Below are positions 1 to 9,103 of a stretch of DNA of 25,312 nt, piece after piece. Location: contig JAYTXU010000010.1 in assembly GCA_043742785.1 (NCBI GenBank), forward strand, positions 1 to 25,312. Reading direction: 5' to 3'. The stretch's first letter is position 1. Each line of letters opens with the position of its first letter. The DNA is from JACQCF01 sp043742785 (lineage in GTDB: Bacteria > Omnitrophota > Gorgyraeia > Zapsychrales > Fredricksoniimonadaceae). The notes beneath the pieces are model-generated. The model was given only the letters and a program-made list of their open reading frames with translations, made no database searches and had not been told where the DNA came from. The translations under genes and the position numbers were made by a program.

Positions 1-200
1 ATCATGATAAGCCACGCTAAGGCAACATTAAGAAGATGCGGCGACCATGTCTTGTCAAAATCTGCTGTAATAAAACCCACAAAGTTGTTTGGGCCTATGA
101 CAAACCATTTCATAAAACCTGCATACAATAACCAGCTTCCAAAAAAGAAACGCATCCCAAAAACAAAAAACTTCATTGCATCTAAATTAAGAAAATTCAT
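1..200 (-). CDS. DoxX-like small membrane protein, N-terminal part (cut by window edge)
   Basis: An open minus-strand frame starts with ATG at 200, three bases after a perfect AAGGAGG ribosome site (204-210), and runs off the left edge. The visible 66 residues hold one clear membrane segment (about residues 11-31, containing FFFGSWLLYAGFMKWF) and the start of a second near the edge. The pattern of an Arg-led first helix ending in G-x-x-K-W/F is like DoxX/DoxD-family four-helix membrane proteins, but this is a resemblance only. It begins 10 bases after the START-like gene, so it is probably the next gene of the same operon. Its function is unknown. Confidence 0.5.
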   Translation of the reverse strand, partial: MNFLNLDAMKFFVFGMRFFFGSWLLYAGFMKWFVIGPNNFVGFITADFDKTWSPHLLNVALAWLIM

Positions 201-210
201 AATCCTCCTT

Positions 211-855
211 TTATTTAGCTACCCCAACAACCTTATTCCCCTCTTCAACCAATCTTCGAAAATTCTGAAGACTATAAAAAGGAATATCTAGAACCAGTGC
301 ATTGGTAATAAAGGTTGGAATAGAACCACCCGTGCTGCCATGTTGTTGAAAATAAATTTCCGTCTGCCCATTCTTTAAAGGCGTAAAACGCCACAACGCT
401 TTTAAATACGGCACTCTAATTTTTCCCTTTTGTTTTGGCAATCTTTGAGACATAACCGTAAGCTCATAGGTAATTCCTCCCGTGATTGAATCCACCATTT
501 TAATTCGACGAAACACAGAATCACGTTTAGCTACAGGCCATGGTAGATTAAGAACAAAATAAAAAATCTTGGATGAAGGTCCTTCATCTTCAAGAAGTTC
601 CATGCTGACGCATTGATAATACCAATGAGGGATTCTCTTTTCATCTTCAAACAAAGCAATCGCCTTATCAATTGGAACCGAAACAATGATATCAGACTTA
701 AACTCAAGAATAGGCGACCCCTCCACCTTCCTAGTATAAACCGTGGTATCCTCTTTCTTAATTCTCAACTGCCATGGATACTCTTCGGAATACGCCAGAG
801 AAAAAGAAGAAAACTGCAGAGAAAATAAAAATCCTATAACTATCTTTCTTATCAT
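211..855 (-). CDS. Exported START-like (SRPBCC superfamily) protein
   Basis: The protein has about 214 residues. A hydrophobic signal peptide ends near an SLAYSEE stretch, so the mature domain should be outside the inner membrane. The rest reads like a START lipid-binding domain: WQLRIKKEDTTVYTRKVEGS at the N-terminus, a D-x-E-x-R-x-P-x-W-Y segment, FVLNLPWPVAKRDSVF, and a long C-terminal helix. START proteins bind lipids or other hydrophobic ligands; the ligand here is unknown. The frame also allows GTG at 867. I prefer ATG at 855, which directly follows the upstream UDG stop (857-859) and has AGGTGA about nine bases before it. It is the penultimate visible gene of the operon. Confidence 0.75.
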   Translation of the reverse strand: MIRKIVIGFLFSLQFSSFSLAYSEEYPWQLRIKKEDTTVYTRKVEGSPILEFKSDIIVSVPIDKAIALFEDEKRIPHWYYQCVSMELLEDEGPSSKIFYFVLNLPWPVAKRDSVFRRIKMVDSITGGITYELTVMSQRLPKQKGKIRVPYLKALWRFTPLKNGQTEIYFQQHGSTGGSIPTFITNALVLDIPFYSLQNFRRLVEEGNKVVGVAK

Positions 856-856
856 A

Positions 857-1453
857 TTAATGATCACCTAGAACCTTCCCCACTACTAAAAAATCCTCTT
901 CCAAGGTCTTACGCAATGGCGGATTATAAAGAACCGCTGCTGGATGGTATAAAGGAATAACAGTAAAACTTTTACATTCAAAAGTAATCTTCTCAATCTT
1001 CCCGTGCAGTTTCGATATCCCATCAACATTATTCATTTTTTCCACATTAAATCCATTCAAAATAAATTTAGCTGCAAAATTCCCTAAAGGCACGATTACC
1101 TTTGGTTCAATAATCCTAATTTGATCAATCAAATAAGGTGTGTGCTCGATAATTTCAATAAGACTTGGATTACGATTATTCGGAGGACGATATTTTAAAA
1201 TGCTAGTAATATAAGTCTGCGTTCTTTCAAGATGGATCAAAGCAAGCAATTGATCCAAGATTTTTCCAGCGCTTCCAATAAAAGGCAGACCTTGCAAATC
1301 TTCATTCTTACCAGGAGCCTCCCCTACAAAAAGCACTGAAGTTTCAGGATTAGATTCTCCAAAAACCAAATGATGGGCACTCCTCTTTAATGGCAGATCA
1401 GCCTTTAACATCTTCTTTTTTAAAACATCTAATCGTTCTTGTTTTGTTTTCAT
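857..1453 (-). CDS. Type-4-like uracil-DNA glycosylase without Fe-S cysteines
   Basis: This 198-residue protein should excise uracil from deaminated DNA. Motif A is GEAPGKNED (residues 44-52), followed by GLPFIGSAGKILDQLL, then KYRPPNNRNP (87-96), QIRIIEPKVIVPLG (111-124) and motif B YHPAAVL (169-175). This order fits bacterial and archaeal family 4 UDGs. Family 4 enzymes use four cysteines to hold a 4Fe-4S cluster. By eye-alignment to the Thermotoga enzyme those positions are Lys17, Leu20, Tyr88 and His104, and the only cysteine in the protein is Cys160. The cluster has therefore probably been lost while the active site was kept. The start overlaps the stop of the L,D-transpeptidase gene by four bases (ATGA). 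Confidence 0.85.
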   Translation of the reverse strand: MKTKQERLDVLKKKMLKADLPLKRSAHHLVFGESNPETSVLFVGEAPGKNEDLQGLPFIGSAGKILDQLLALIHLERTQTYITSILKYRPPNNRNPSLIEIIEHTPYLIDQIRIIEPKVIVPLGNFAAKFILNGFNVEKMNNVDGISKLHGKIEKITFECKSFTVIPLYHPAAVLYNPPLRKTLEEDFLVVGKVLGDH

Positions 1454-2247
1454 TGAAGATCCTGCCTTATAACAACCTTTGTCCCAATAGGAATAATGTC
1501 ATAAAGCTCTTCTACATCTTCATTTTTCATGCGAATACAACCACCCGATACTGATTGACCAATAAGTTCAGGATAAATGGTGCCATGAATCCCATATTTA
1601 AGCTTATCAAATCCCAACCAACGTGTTCCTAAGAAGTTCTCCGGAGATCCACCTGAAACAACCGTGCCATGATGAAACCATGTTGGATTTGGATATCGAC
1701 TTTTAATTACAAATTCTCCTAAAGGAGTGATCGTTTCCGCCTTACCTGTAGAGACAGAATAAACTTTTATAATTCTTTGATCCAATTTTAAATACAAACG
1801 ATTGCTTGTCTTATTAACTTCTATGTTAAAAAATTTATTCCAAAGGGACAAACTTCTCCCTACTTTCAATGAATCATTCCGCAAACTATTGCGTTTTTTA
1901 ATCAATTCAATGGTTGTTCTATGTTCCCTGGCAATCTTTTCTAATGTATCTCCAGAGCGCACTTCATAAGAAATAGACTCTTCAACTAAAGCGTCGGAAT
2001 GGATTAAGATAAACATAATCTCTCCCCACTCCTTTTTAACCTCATTGATTCGTGGATAATGAGGAAAATTAGTTAAGATTCTTTCTAAATCACGACGCGC
2101 ATCCAAGAAATTAAAATTCTGTTTAGCTATAATTGATGAATTAAACAATCCCTGTGCCCCATCCGAGGCCGACAAAGAAGTCTCTTGAGCATGAGAAGCG
2201 GGTATTAATAAAACAAGAGAGCTAAAGAAATAAAGAATTAGCTTCAT
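1450..2247 (-). CDS. LysM and L,D-transpeptidase (YkuD) domain protein
   Basis: This 265-residue protein is an exported cell-wall enzyme that makes 3-3 cross-links in peptidoglycan or attaches proteins to it. A signal peptide ends at ASHA (17-20). A helical linker follows, then a LysM peptidoglycan-binding domain at about 93-136 (YEVRSGDTLEKIA). The YkuD catalytic domain covers about 141-261, with HGT at 221-223 and the SGGCIRM signature at 234-240, so Cys237 should be the nucleophile. All catalytic landmarks are present. Both ends overlap neighbours by four bases (ATGA), which indicates translational coupling with the TMEM175-like gene before it and the UDG after it. Confidence 0.9.
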   Translation of the reverse strand: MKLILYFFSSLVLLIPASHAQETSLSASDGAQGLFNSSIIAKQNFNFLDARRDLERILTNFPHYPRINEVKKEWGEIMFILIHSDALVEESISYEVRSGDTLEKIAREHRTTIELIKKRNSLRNDSLKVGRSLSLWNKFFNIEVNKTSNRLYLKLDQRIIKVYSVSTGKAETITPLGEFVIKSRYPNPTWFHHGTVVSGGSPENFLGTRWLGFDKLKYGIHGTIYPELIGQSVSGGCIRMKNEDVEELYDIIPIGTKVVIRQDLQ

Positions 2248-2834
2248 AAGCTTGGTTGATTCAAAACCTTTTCAATGCGCTTATCTGGAACAAGCCACAT
2301 AATCGCAACAATCATATACAACAAGTAAGCGCACCAAGAATTTAAGAAAGCAGTAGCAATTCCTGTAATATAGAGAAAAATGGATAACTTTTCCTTGAAC
2401 TCAGAGCCGATAGCTGTTTTTAATAAAGAATCTTTTCCTTGAGAAGAAATAATCGCCTTGGCTAAAATAAAATAAGAAATAGCGGACATCAAGAGAACTC
2501 CACCATATAAAGCAACGGGTGCTGAAGCAAATTGATTACTACCCATCCAATCCGTAACAAACGGCACTAAGGAAAGCCAAAATAAAAGATGTAAATTAGC
2601 CCAAAGAATTTTCCCAGTCACATGTTTAACGGTATGCAGCATATGATGATGATTATTCCAATAAATACCTAAAAACACAAAACTAAAAACATAGCTAAGA
2701 AGTATTGGAATCAAAGATTTTAATGCTCCCCAATCAGAGCCAGCACCATGTGGCACTCTCATCTCTAAAACCATGATCGTAATGATAATCGCAATCACTC
2801 CATCAGAGAAAGCTTCTAATCGTCCTTTATGCAT
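2244..2834 (-). CDS. TMEM175-family (DUF1211) potassium channel-like protein
   Basis: The protein has 196 residues and about six membrane helices. The first helix has the family hallmark of an Arg at position 5 followed by FSD at 9-11, then IAIIITIMVLEMRVP. A second hallmark region, LGIYWNNHHHMLH, follows the next helices, as in bacterial TMEM175 proteins. These channels form tetramers that conduct potassium with modest selectivity and lack the usual P-loop filter. The gene sits between the DUF2237 gene (21-base gap) and the L,D-transpeptidase (four-base overlap). Its length is normal for the bacterial family. Confidence 0.85.
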   Translation of the reverse strand: MHKGRLEAFSDGVIAIIITIMVLEMRVPHGAGSDWGALKSLIPILLSYVFSFVFLGIYWNNHHHMLHTVKHVTGKILWANLHLLFWLSLVPFVTDWMGSNQFASAPVALYGGVLLMSAISYFILAKAIISSQGKDSLLKTAIGSEFKEKLSIFLYITGIATAFLNSWCAYLLYMIVAIMWLVPDKRIEKVLNQPSL

Positions 2835-2855
2835 AATCTTTTAAAGTCCTTTCTA

Positions 2856-3236
2856 TTAAAATCCAGTCGTTCCTTTAAACATATACTTTTTTAAATCAAC
2901 AAGATGAAGCACTTCTAAAGCGGATTCATGGGTTGACTCCATTACAACCTGGGGAGCTACACCTGCATCAAATGCCTCTTGCCAACGAAGCGCACATAAA
3001 CACCATTGATCTCCTGCGATCAATCCCGGAAAATCATTTTCAGGATATGGTGTTGAAAGATCATTCCCTGCTTCTTTGGAGAACTTTAAGAATTCATCAG
3101 TCACCCGAATACAAACAACATGTCGCCCAATATCTTCTTCACCCGTATTGCAATGCCCATCCCGATAAAATCCTGTCATAGGAAATTTGCAACAAGGACG
3201 AAGCAGATCACCTAATACATTCTTAGAATTATGCAT
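2856..3236 (-). CDS. DUF2237 family protein
   Basis: This 126-residue cytosolic protein matches the DUF2237 pattern along its full length: NVLG near the N-terminus, TGFYRDGHCNTGEEDIGRHV, CIRVTDEFLKFSKEAGNDLS, FPGLIAGDQWCLCALRW, and a C-terminal APQVVMESTHESAL. Several cysteines and acidic residues are conserved in the family, but no biochemical role is established that I know of. It is 16 bases downstream of the TPR gene and seems to be in the same transcription unit. It is complete and shows nothing unusual. Confidence 0.85.
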   Translation of the reverse strand: MHNSKNVLGDLLRPCCKFPMTGFYRDGHCNTGEEDIGRHVVCIRVTDEFLKFSKEAGNDLSTPYPENDFPGLIAGDQWCLCALRWQEAFDAGVAPQVVMESTHESALEVLHLVDLKKYMFKGTTGF

Positions 3237-3252
3237 TATTTATCTCCCTAAT

Positions 3253-4173
3253 TTAGAAAAAACGCACCCCTATGTTTTGATCATAAGGAAAACGTTCGCT
3301 TTTTTTCACGCTTAATGATTCAAAGATTCTTGATAAATTCTCTGAAGCCTGATCTTTTCCTGCCATCTTATAAATTCGCGATAGATATAAATAGGTCATA
3401 GGATTATTTTTATCTAGAATTAAGCTCTGCTCAAAAAAAGACAAAGACTTATCTAATTGTTTCATTTCAAAAGTAGCAAGTGCTGCATAAAAGAAGAAAG
3501 CATCCTGATTAGGAAATTCTTTTTTTGAAATCACAAATAATGATAAATACAACATAGCATCGTATCGTTTCAGACGCTCCAAAGAAGACAGCATTAAAAT
3601 ATACGCGGAAGAATAGGCGCTATTTAATTCTTCTTTTAAATTATATTTAAATGCTCCGCTGACAAAAATTTGACGATACATCATTGAATCATATACATAT
3701 TTGATTGTCCATTCTGGATTTGATTCCACAGCCCTTCTCAAACAAGTAAACGCCTCTTGATAAAACCCCTTTTTATAATAAATCACTCCTAAATTATAAT
3801 TAGGCCAAAAATAATTCTTACTAATGGTCAAAACTTTGTTGTAAGAAGCAATTGCCTTTTGCTCTTGACCCATATTAAAATACACATAGCCCATCAACTC
3901 ATTAGCAACGCTATAATCAGGCATATATTTTAAAACTTTTTCAAAATAATCCTTATACGGCTTCCAATTAATATTTTCTAAATGATTTAAACTCTTAGAA
4001 AAAACGATCATTTCCTTAAAATCAGGACGCATCCCATTTAATTGTCTAGCCTTATTACGCTCATCAACCGTTTTTAAATCAACACAAAATAAAATAAAAA
4101 CAGTTAAAAGGACATAAATAATCCCTACCCTGCTGACTAACCATTTGAGAACCCTTAACAATGGTTTAAACAT
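3253..4173 (-). CDS. Membrane-anchored TPR protein, partner of the second YfhO-like protein
   Basis: This 306-residue protein has one N-terminal membrane segment (about 12-31), so the rest probably lies in the periplasm. It contains TPR-type helical pairs around residues 90-160 (ANELMGYVYFNMGQEQKAI, then NYNLGVIYYKKGFYQEAF) and again at about 225-290 (FFEQSLILDKNNPMTYLYLS). TPR units mediate protein-protein contacts. It starts four bases after the YfhO-like gene stop. It resembles the shorter TPR protein at 6316-6984, including a WxNYNLGVI/WAYYNLGVI core and the same last residues, VRFF. It is probably a duplicated accessory subunit for its neighbour, but I cannot name the substrate. Confidence 0.8.
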   Translation of the reverse strand: MFKPLLRVLKWLVSRVGIIYVLLTVFILFCVDLKTVDERNKARQLNGMRPDFKEMIVFSKSLNHLENINWKPYKDYFEKVLKYMPDYSVANELMGYVYFNMGQEQKAIASYNKVLTISKNYFWPNYNLGVIYYKKGFYQEAFTCLRRAVESNPEWTIKYVYDSMMYRQIFVSGAFKYNLKEELNSAYSSAYILMLSSLERLKRYDAMLYLSLFVISKKEFPNQDAFFFYAALATFEMKQLDKSLSFFEQSLILDKNNPMTYLYLSRIYKMAGKDQASENLSRIFESLSVKKSERFPYDQNIGVRFF

Positions 4174-4177
4174 TTGA

Positions 4178-6316
4178 TTACTTTAATCTTTCTTTTCTTG
4201 AAAGAACAATTAGGTAAATAAATACAACAAAAAATAAAGCAATCAATAAAAAATGCATACAATGACGCCATCCAGTTAAAAAGTGTAACTCAACTATTGA
4301 TTCCCCCGCAGGAATCCAAAGACCTTTAAAAGCTACATTGGCGCGTAATAATTTGACCTTCTTGCCATTCACATAAGCATTCCAACCAGTATTGTAATTA
4401 TCATTGATAACTAAAAACTGAGACCTACTTAAATTAACCTTCATTTGCATGGAATCCGAATCAAAATGAACAACAGTCAATTTCTTACAAGCTTCTTCGA
4501 TTAATTCAGCCTTGGCAATAGATGAAAATTGGGAACGCCAATCAGATGAATTGCTTTCAGCTCTTGGCACATAGGCAATATTACTCCCATTAGCCATCCC
4601 TTCTTCCAATATTTTAAAGAAACCCGGATCGTCTTCTTGAGGATATACATTATCAACAAATAAGAATTTACGACTTTTATACGCATTAAATACAGCAGGA
4701 TCAATATGACGAGAAGCAAATGCAAAACCACTAGCCGCATAATATAGGTCAAACTGTAAGTTTTTAACAAACTCTTCTCGATTACCCGCTCCTTGTACTG
4801 GAACAGTTCTATTTACTTGCTGCTTATATAGATATTGACTGTACTCATCTTTATTATAAGCATCGGGATTTATCGTCTTTTCCAAACGGCTAGTTACATA
4901 CCCATAAACTTCAAAAGATTGAACAAAAACAGCTCCGGCAATCAAAAGAAATCCTGCCAGGCGCACTATTTTGTGATGACCCCAAAAACAAATTGAAAAA
5001 TAAGTTAAGCTTATAAATATAACAGTTATCGTTCCCCAGGAAACTTCCCCTCCTAAGGAAAACAAAAAGAGTCCAAAAGCAATATGACACATACAAATAT
5101 AAACCCATCCTAAGAACCCTTGAATACTCTTACCTTCAATAGATTCCAATAAAGATTTAAATCCTGCTATGACCATTAATATAGCCATCGGCAAAACAGC
5201 CAACCAGAAGAAATAATAAATGTTTCGTATAAATTTAAATATAACAACATGTTCATAAAGAAATTTATAAATAGGAACAGCGCTCGTACTAGCAATGGAT
5301 GCGATGACCAAAATATTAAAGAATAAAAAGAACATTAACTTATTAACGCGTCCTATGAGGCTACAGAGTAAAAGTAAAAAGAAAATATGCGGAATATAAA
5401 CCTCTCCTAAACCAATCAAATGATGAGATACAAAAAGCCTGTCAAAAGAACCATTATTAATAATATCCCCACTAGCCACATTGGTAAGCCCTACGGCAAC
5501 TGCTGAAACATGGAGAGCTCCTGAGTGCCGGTTAGGTAAAACAAACTCTCCCCCCTTAGACTCTTGATAAAAAATAAGTGCTGGAACACAGGCGGCCATT
5601 AAGAAGAACATACAAAACCCAACAAAAAGTTTATTAAATCGTGTAAATGAAAGCGTTTGTTTTAAAAAAACCAAAAATAGTTTCCAATAAATAACCGCAA
5701 ATAAAGGAATAAATATAGACAAAATAATTAAGAAATAGAATGGAATATAGGTTGTTACGATTAAAGCCAAACAAAAACATACGCCTAAGAATTGACTTTT
5801 CTTACCTTTCTGTGCAAAAGCTAATAAAAAGTAAAAAAACCAAATGATGGGCAAGAAAATCAAGATTATATAGTTATAAAATAACTCTGAGCCCCAAGAA
5901 GAAAACATCAATAACAAGTACGCTACAAAAGCAAAGAATGAATCTTTCAATAAAAGACGGGCAATCAAATAAAAAGCCAACATTGTTAAAAAATAATACA
6001 CACTTAAAAATATTAAATAGGCATAGGTATGAGAAATCCCTAACCATTTTAAAAAAATTATAATAAAGAAGAATGGATTTACATCCCCAATACGTCTTAG
6101 GAAAAAATGATACGGAGCTCCATCAAACCAAAAAGGATTCCAAAGCGGATAGTGCCCTTGACTCAAATTATCTGTATAAAAACCAATGTGTTGAAAATAA
6201 GAAATAGCATCCGCTGTTAAAGGTATACTTCCCATTAAGAAATCACGAAAGATAAACATCCACACCAAGAATGGTGCAACTATGTAACATAAGAATTCAA
6301 AACGAGATGATTTCAT
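4178..6316 (-). CDS. YfhO-like GT-C fold membrane protein, second copy
   Basis: The protein has 712 residues and about 11-13 membrane helices. The first outer loop has an acidic residue (Asp36, in LTADAISYFQH) and the PLWNPFWFDGAPYHFFL stretch (57-73), as in YfhO and other GT-C enzymes. The C-terminal outer domain includes NDNYNTGWNAYVNGKKV and VAFKGLWIPAGESIVELHF, typical of YfhO, followed by a last helix. YfhO proteins act with a GT2 enzyme in glycosylating surface polymers such as teichoic acids in Firmicutes; the acceptor here is unknown. Its ATG shares one base with the preceding TPR stop (TAATG). It is a diverged duplicate of the protein at 6987-9092. Confidence 0.8.
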   Translation of the reverse strand: MKSSRFEFLCYIVAPFLVWMFIFRDFLMGSIPLTADAISYFQHIGFYTDNLSQGHYPLWNPFWFDGAPYHFFLRRIGDVNPFFFIIIFLKWLGISHTYAYLIFLSVYYFLTMLAFYLIARLLLKDSFFAFVAYLLLMFSSWGSELFYNYIILIFLPIIWFFYFLLAFAQKGKKSQFLGVCFCLALIVTTYIPFYFLIILSIFIPLFAVIYWKLFLVFLKQTLSFTRFNKLFVGFCMFFLMAACVPALIFYQESKGGEFVLPNRHSGALHVSAVAVGLTNVASGDIINNGSFDRLFVSHHLIGLGEVYIPHIFFLLLLCSLIGRVNKLMFFLFFNILVIASIASTSAVPIYKFLYEHVVIFKFIRNIYYFFWLAVLPMAILMVIAGFKSLLESIEGKSIQGFLGWVYICMCHIAFGLFLFSLGGEVSWGTITVIFISLTYFSICFWGHHKIVRLAGFLLIAGAVFVQSFEVYGYVTSRLEKTINPDAYNKDEYSQYLYKQQVNRTVPVQGAGNREEFVKNLQFDLYYAASGFAFASRHIDPAVFNAYKSRKFLFVDNVYPQEDDPGFFKILEEGMANGSNIAYVPRAESNSSDWRSQFSSIAKAELIEEACKKLTVVHFDSDSMQMKVNLSRSQFLVINDNYNTGWNAYVNGKKVKLLRANVAFKGLWIPAGESIVELHFLTGWRHCMHFLLIALFFVVFIYLIVLSRKERLK

Positions 6317-6984
6317 TAAAAAAACCTTACCCTAGGATTTAAATTGTTTGGAACGTTAAAACCTTGATTCGATAAAATAGATTTAGATGCCATTAAGTAT
6401 ACATACGCTGATAAACGACCCTCTTCTAATCCTTTTACATAATCATAATTCACAAATTCAGGGTCACTTAATCTAACATCTGTATAAACCTTTGATCTGT
6501 ATAAAGTATATAAATTTTGTTTTAAATCTGTTTCCAAAGAGTGCTTAAAAGAATCAAACGCTTGGCTATAATTCCCTTCTTTATATTGGATGACTCCTAA
6601 ATTATAATACGCCCAAAAATCATTAGGGTTAATGCTAAGCGCAGACTGGTAAGCTCTCAAAGCCTTTCGTGAGTTCCCTGATAATTCCTGACAAAAACCT
6701 AACATGGAATAAGCGGCAAATCGTTCAAAGGGATAATTATCTACCACCCTCTGAAAATAATGAATACATTGACTCAGCTTAATAGGATCATAATGTTCAT
6801 GAAACTCAGCAAAATCTTTGAAATAGTTAACCTGTGGACCAAAACGATTCATTGTTTGATTAACCACGTTACTTTTAAATTCGGAGTAATTTAAAAAAGG
6901 TGAAATAATTATGAAACAGAACAAATAAAAGAATATTGGCCTAGCGACAATTTCCTTAAAATATTTAACCACAATAGAAAGCAT
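6316..6984 (-). CDS. Membrane-anchored TPR protein, partner of the first YfhO-like protein
   Basis: This 222-residue protein has an N-terminal membrane segment (about 14-30) and then TPR repeats at about 80-165: AAYSMLGFCQELSGNSRKAL, AYYNLGVIQYKEGNYSQAF. It is shorter than the paralogue at 3253-4173, lacking the distal repeat block, but ends in the same VRFF tail. It starts two bases after the upstream YfhO-like stop and its stop overlaps the next YfhO-like start (TAATG). The pairing suggests a YfhO-TPR complex at the membrane. That is an inference from repeated adjacency, not from a known system. Confidence 0.75.
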   Translation of the reverse strand: MLSIVVKYFKEIVARPIFFYLFCFIIISPFLNYSEFKSNVVNQTMNRFGPQVNYFKDFAEFHEHYDPIKLSQCIHYFQRVVDNYPFERFAAYSMLGFCQELSGNSRKALRAYQSALSINPNDFWAYYNLGVIQYKEGNYSQAFDSFKHSLETDLKQNLYTLYRSKVYTDVRLSDPEFVNYDYVKGLEEGRLSAYVYLMASKSILSNQGFNVPNNLNPRVRFF

Positions 6985-6986
6985 AA

Positions 6987-9092
6987 CTACAAATCCCTTC
7001 TAAAAAACCATACAATTCCAAAAGAGAATGCTAAACCTGCAAACAAAAGAAAACCATTCATTACATATTGCCACCAAAAACCATAGTGAAACTCAACAAC
7101 ACTCTTTCCTTTAGGAACCCATACCCCTTTGAAAGCAATATTGGTTTGATAAAGATGCACTGGTTTTCCATTGATGTTAACCTGCCAATGGGGATCATAA
7201 CTATCATTATAAATAAGAAATTTCTCATAAGGCAGGTCTAGAGACAACTTCAGATGATTCGCATTAAAGGATAAAACCTTAACTCCTTCTTTCTCGCTAG
7301 AAACACGCCAAGCTTTTGATGGCGCTTGAGGATCGTTACTATTTATCTTCAGATCAGATAAATCCTCTTTAAAAACAAACGCCTTATTTTCATTATTTAA
7401 AAAATACTTCTCTAAAACAGAAGAATCAAATTCTTTACGATCTACGCTCTGCAGATGATCAACCAAGATGAGAGGATTTTGTAAATATAACGCTAAAGCA
7501 TACGGAGCAATGCTTTGATTAATATCATTATAAGAACCAGAAGCATAATACAATCCACTACCCCTCGTTTTAGGAAAAGTCTCCTGAGGTGGCAATGGAG
7601 GTTTCTGTAAACTCAAGCTTGTAAAAGATAAAGCATAACCATAACCACCTTGATAAGATTTAGCTTTTAAAGAAAGATAATGATAAACCTCCAAAGGCTG
7701 TACCAAAATGGTTATAGCTAAAATACCAAAAGCCCATGCTTGATTAATTAATTTTCCTTGAATCATCAAGAACCAAAAAATAGAACTTAAAAGAATCGTA
7801 ATGTAACTACTTAATACAGCATCTCCTTTTAAAAGAACAAAAAGAAAAAATAATGAATGAATCAATAAAACAAAGAAAAGAATCTTCTTCTTTGTGAGCC
7901 ATCCTTTAATTTGAACTTCAGTAAAGATTCTCCAATGTTCTAGAATCAGTAGCACAAACAAAGGGATTAAAACAAACCACAAAAAGAAATGAAGATTGCG
8001 AAAGTATTTTAGAAAGAATAAATGTTTATAGAGAAATTTATAGAATGGCAACCCATGTGGAATAATACAACAGAACAATACAAACCCACAGGTAAACATA
8101 AAAACAGCTCTACGGGTAAGTCGACCCAATAAACCTAAAGAAAAGACAATAAAAGCAAAGAAAGGAATATAAACAACAGCAAATCTAATCGTCCTAAAAT
8201 CAGAAAAATAAAAAGAATAAAGCAAATCTTCTGCTGCTCCCCAATCTAGAGTTGAGGAAGAAACAACCAAAGCTTGTCCAGCTTCAACACCCCCATGACG
8301 CGCAGGCAAAACAATCTGCCCATGACTAGAATTTTGAAAGAATGTAATCGAGGGAACAAAAGAAAGAAGAACAATTCCTAGCGATAAAAAGACTAATAAC
8401 TTATTTTTCTTAAAAAAAACTGCATAAGAACTCAATATTTCAGAGATTCGTTTGAAATAGAATAAAATAAACAAGAAAACAAAAAGAAAAAAGAAGCTCA
8501 GAAAATACAAAGGGATATAGGTGCTCGATAAAATCATAAATGACAAAGAAAGTCCTAAGAATAAATACTTACGAGGAGCCTGTGTAAAAGCAACCAAAAA
8601 ATAAAAGAACCAAATTAAAGGCACCGTTACCAACATCATATAAGAATCAAAAAGTCTTGTTCCTAAACTAGAAAACAAAAGGATTAAGTATCCTGCATAA
8701 GCCATCAAACGATTATCATAAATACGCATTGCTAACAAATAAAACGCAATCATCCCTCCCCAATAATAAAGGGCAAGAAACGAAAAATACGCCAATGTGT
8801 AGGGAATTTTAAAAAACTCGAAGATAAGAATAACGAAATAAAAAGGATTAAAAGCTCCAATACGGAGGAGAAAAAAATCATTAGGAGCCCCATTAAACCA
8901 GAACGGATCCCAAAGAGGAAAAACACCTCTAGCTAAGTTCTCAATAAAGAATTTGGTATGTTCATAATAAGAAGTAGCATCTTCAACGATACTCAACCGT
9001 GAACATAAGAATCCAAAGAATATAATTATCCAGACAATAAAACCGAAAACAATCCAGAAAACAGGTAGATTCTTGGAGGGTGTATTTCTCAT
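6987..9092 (-). CDS. YfhO-like GT-C fold membrane protein, first copy
   Basis: The protein has 701 residues and many membrane helices. The first outer loop carries Asp38 (VEDATSYYEH) and FPLWDPFWFNGAPNDFFLLR (59-78), closely parallel to the copy at 4178-6316. The C-terminal globular part contains NDSYDPHWQVNINGKPVHLY and IAFKGVWVPKGKSVVEFHY, then a final helix, as in YfhO. The expected role is transfer of a sugar from a polyprenyl-phosphate carrier on the outer face of the inner membrane, inferred from the YfhO family. It lies 11 bases downstream of gpsA and two bases upstream of its TPR partner. Confidence 0.8.
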   Translation of the reverse strand: MRNTPSKNLPVFWIVFGFIVWIIIFFGFLCSRLSIVEDATSYYEHTKFFIENLARGVFPLWDPFWFNGAPNDFFLLRIGAFNPFYFVILIFEFFKIPYTLAYFSFLALYYWGGMIAFYLLAMRIYDNRLMAYAGYLILLFSSLGTRLFDSYMMLVTVPLIWFFYFLVAFTQAPRKYLFLGLSLSFMILSSTYIPLYFLSFFFLFVFLFILFYFKRISEILSSYAVFFKKNKLLVFLSLGIVLLSFVPSITFFQNSSHGQIVLPARHGGVEAGQALVVSSSTLDWGAAEDLLYSFYFSDFRTIRFAVVYIPFFAFIVFSLGLLGRLTRRAVFMFTCGFVLFCCIIPHGLPFYKFLYKHLFFLKYFRNLHFFLWFVLIPLFVLLILEHWRIFTEVQIKGWLTKKKILFFVLLIHSLFFLFVLLKGDAVLSSYITILLSSIFWFLMIQGKLINQAWAFGILAITILVQPLEVYHYLSLKAKSYQGGYGYALSFTSLSLQKPPLPPQETFPKTRGSGLYYASGSYNDINQSIAPYALALYLQNPLILVDHLQSVDRKEFDSSVLEKYFLNNENKAFVFKEDLSDLKINSNDPQAPSKAWRVSSEKEGVKVLSFNANHLKLSLDLPYEKFLIYNDSYDPHWQVNINGKPVHLYQTNIAFKGVWVPKGKSVVEFHYGFWWQYVMNGFLLFAGLAFSFGIVWFFRRDL

Positions 9093-9103
9093 AAAGAATT
9101 TAA

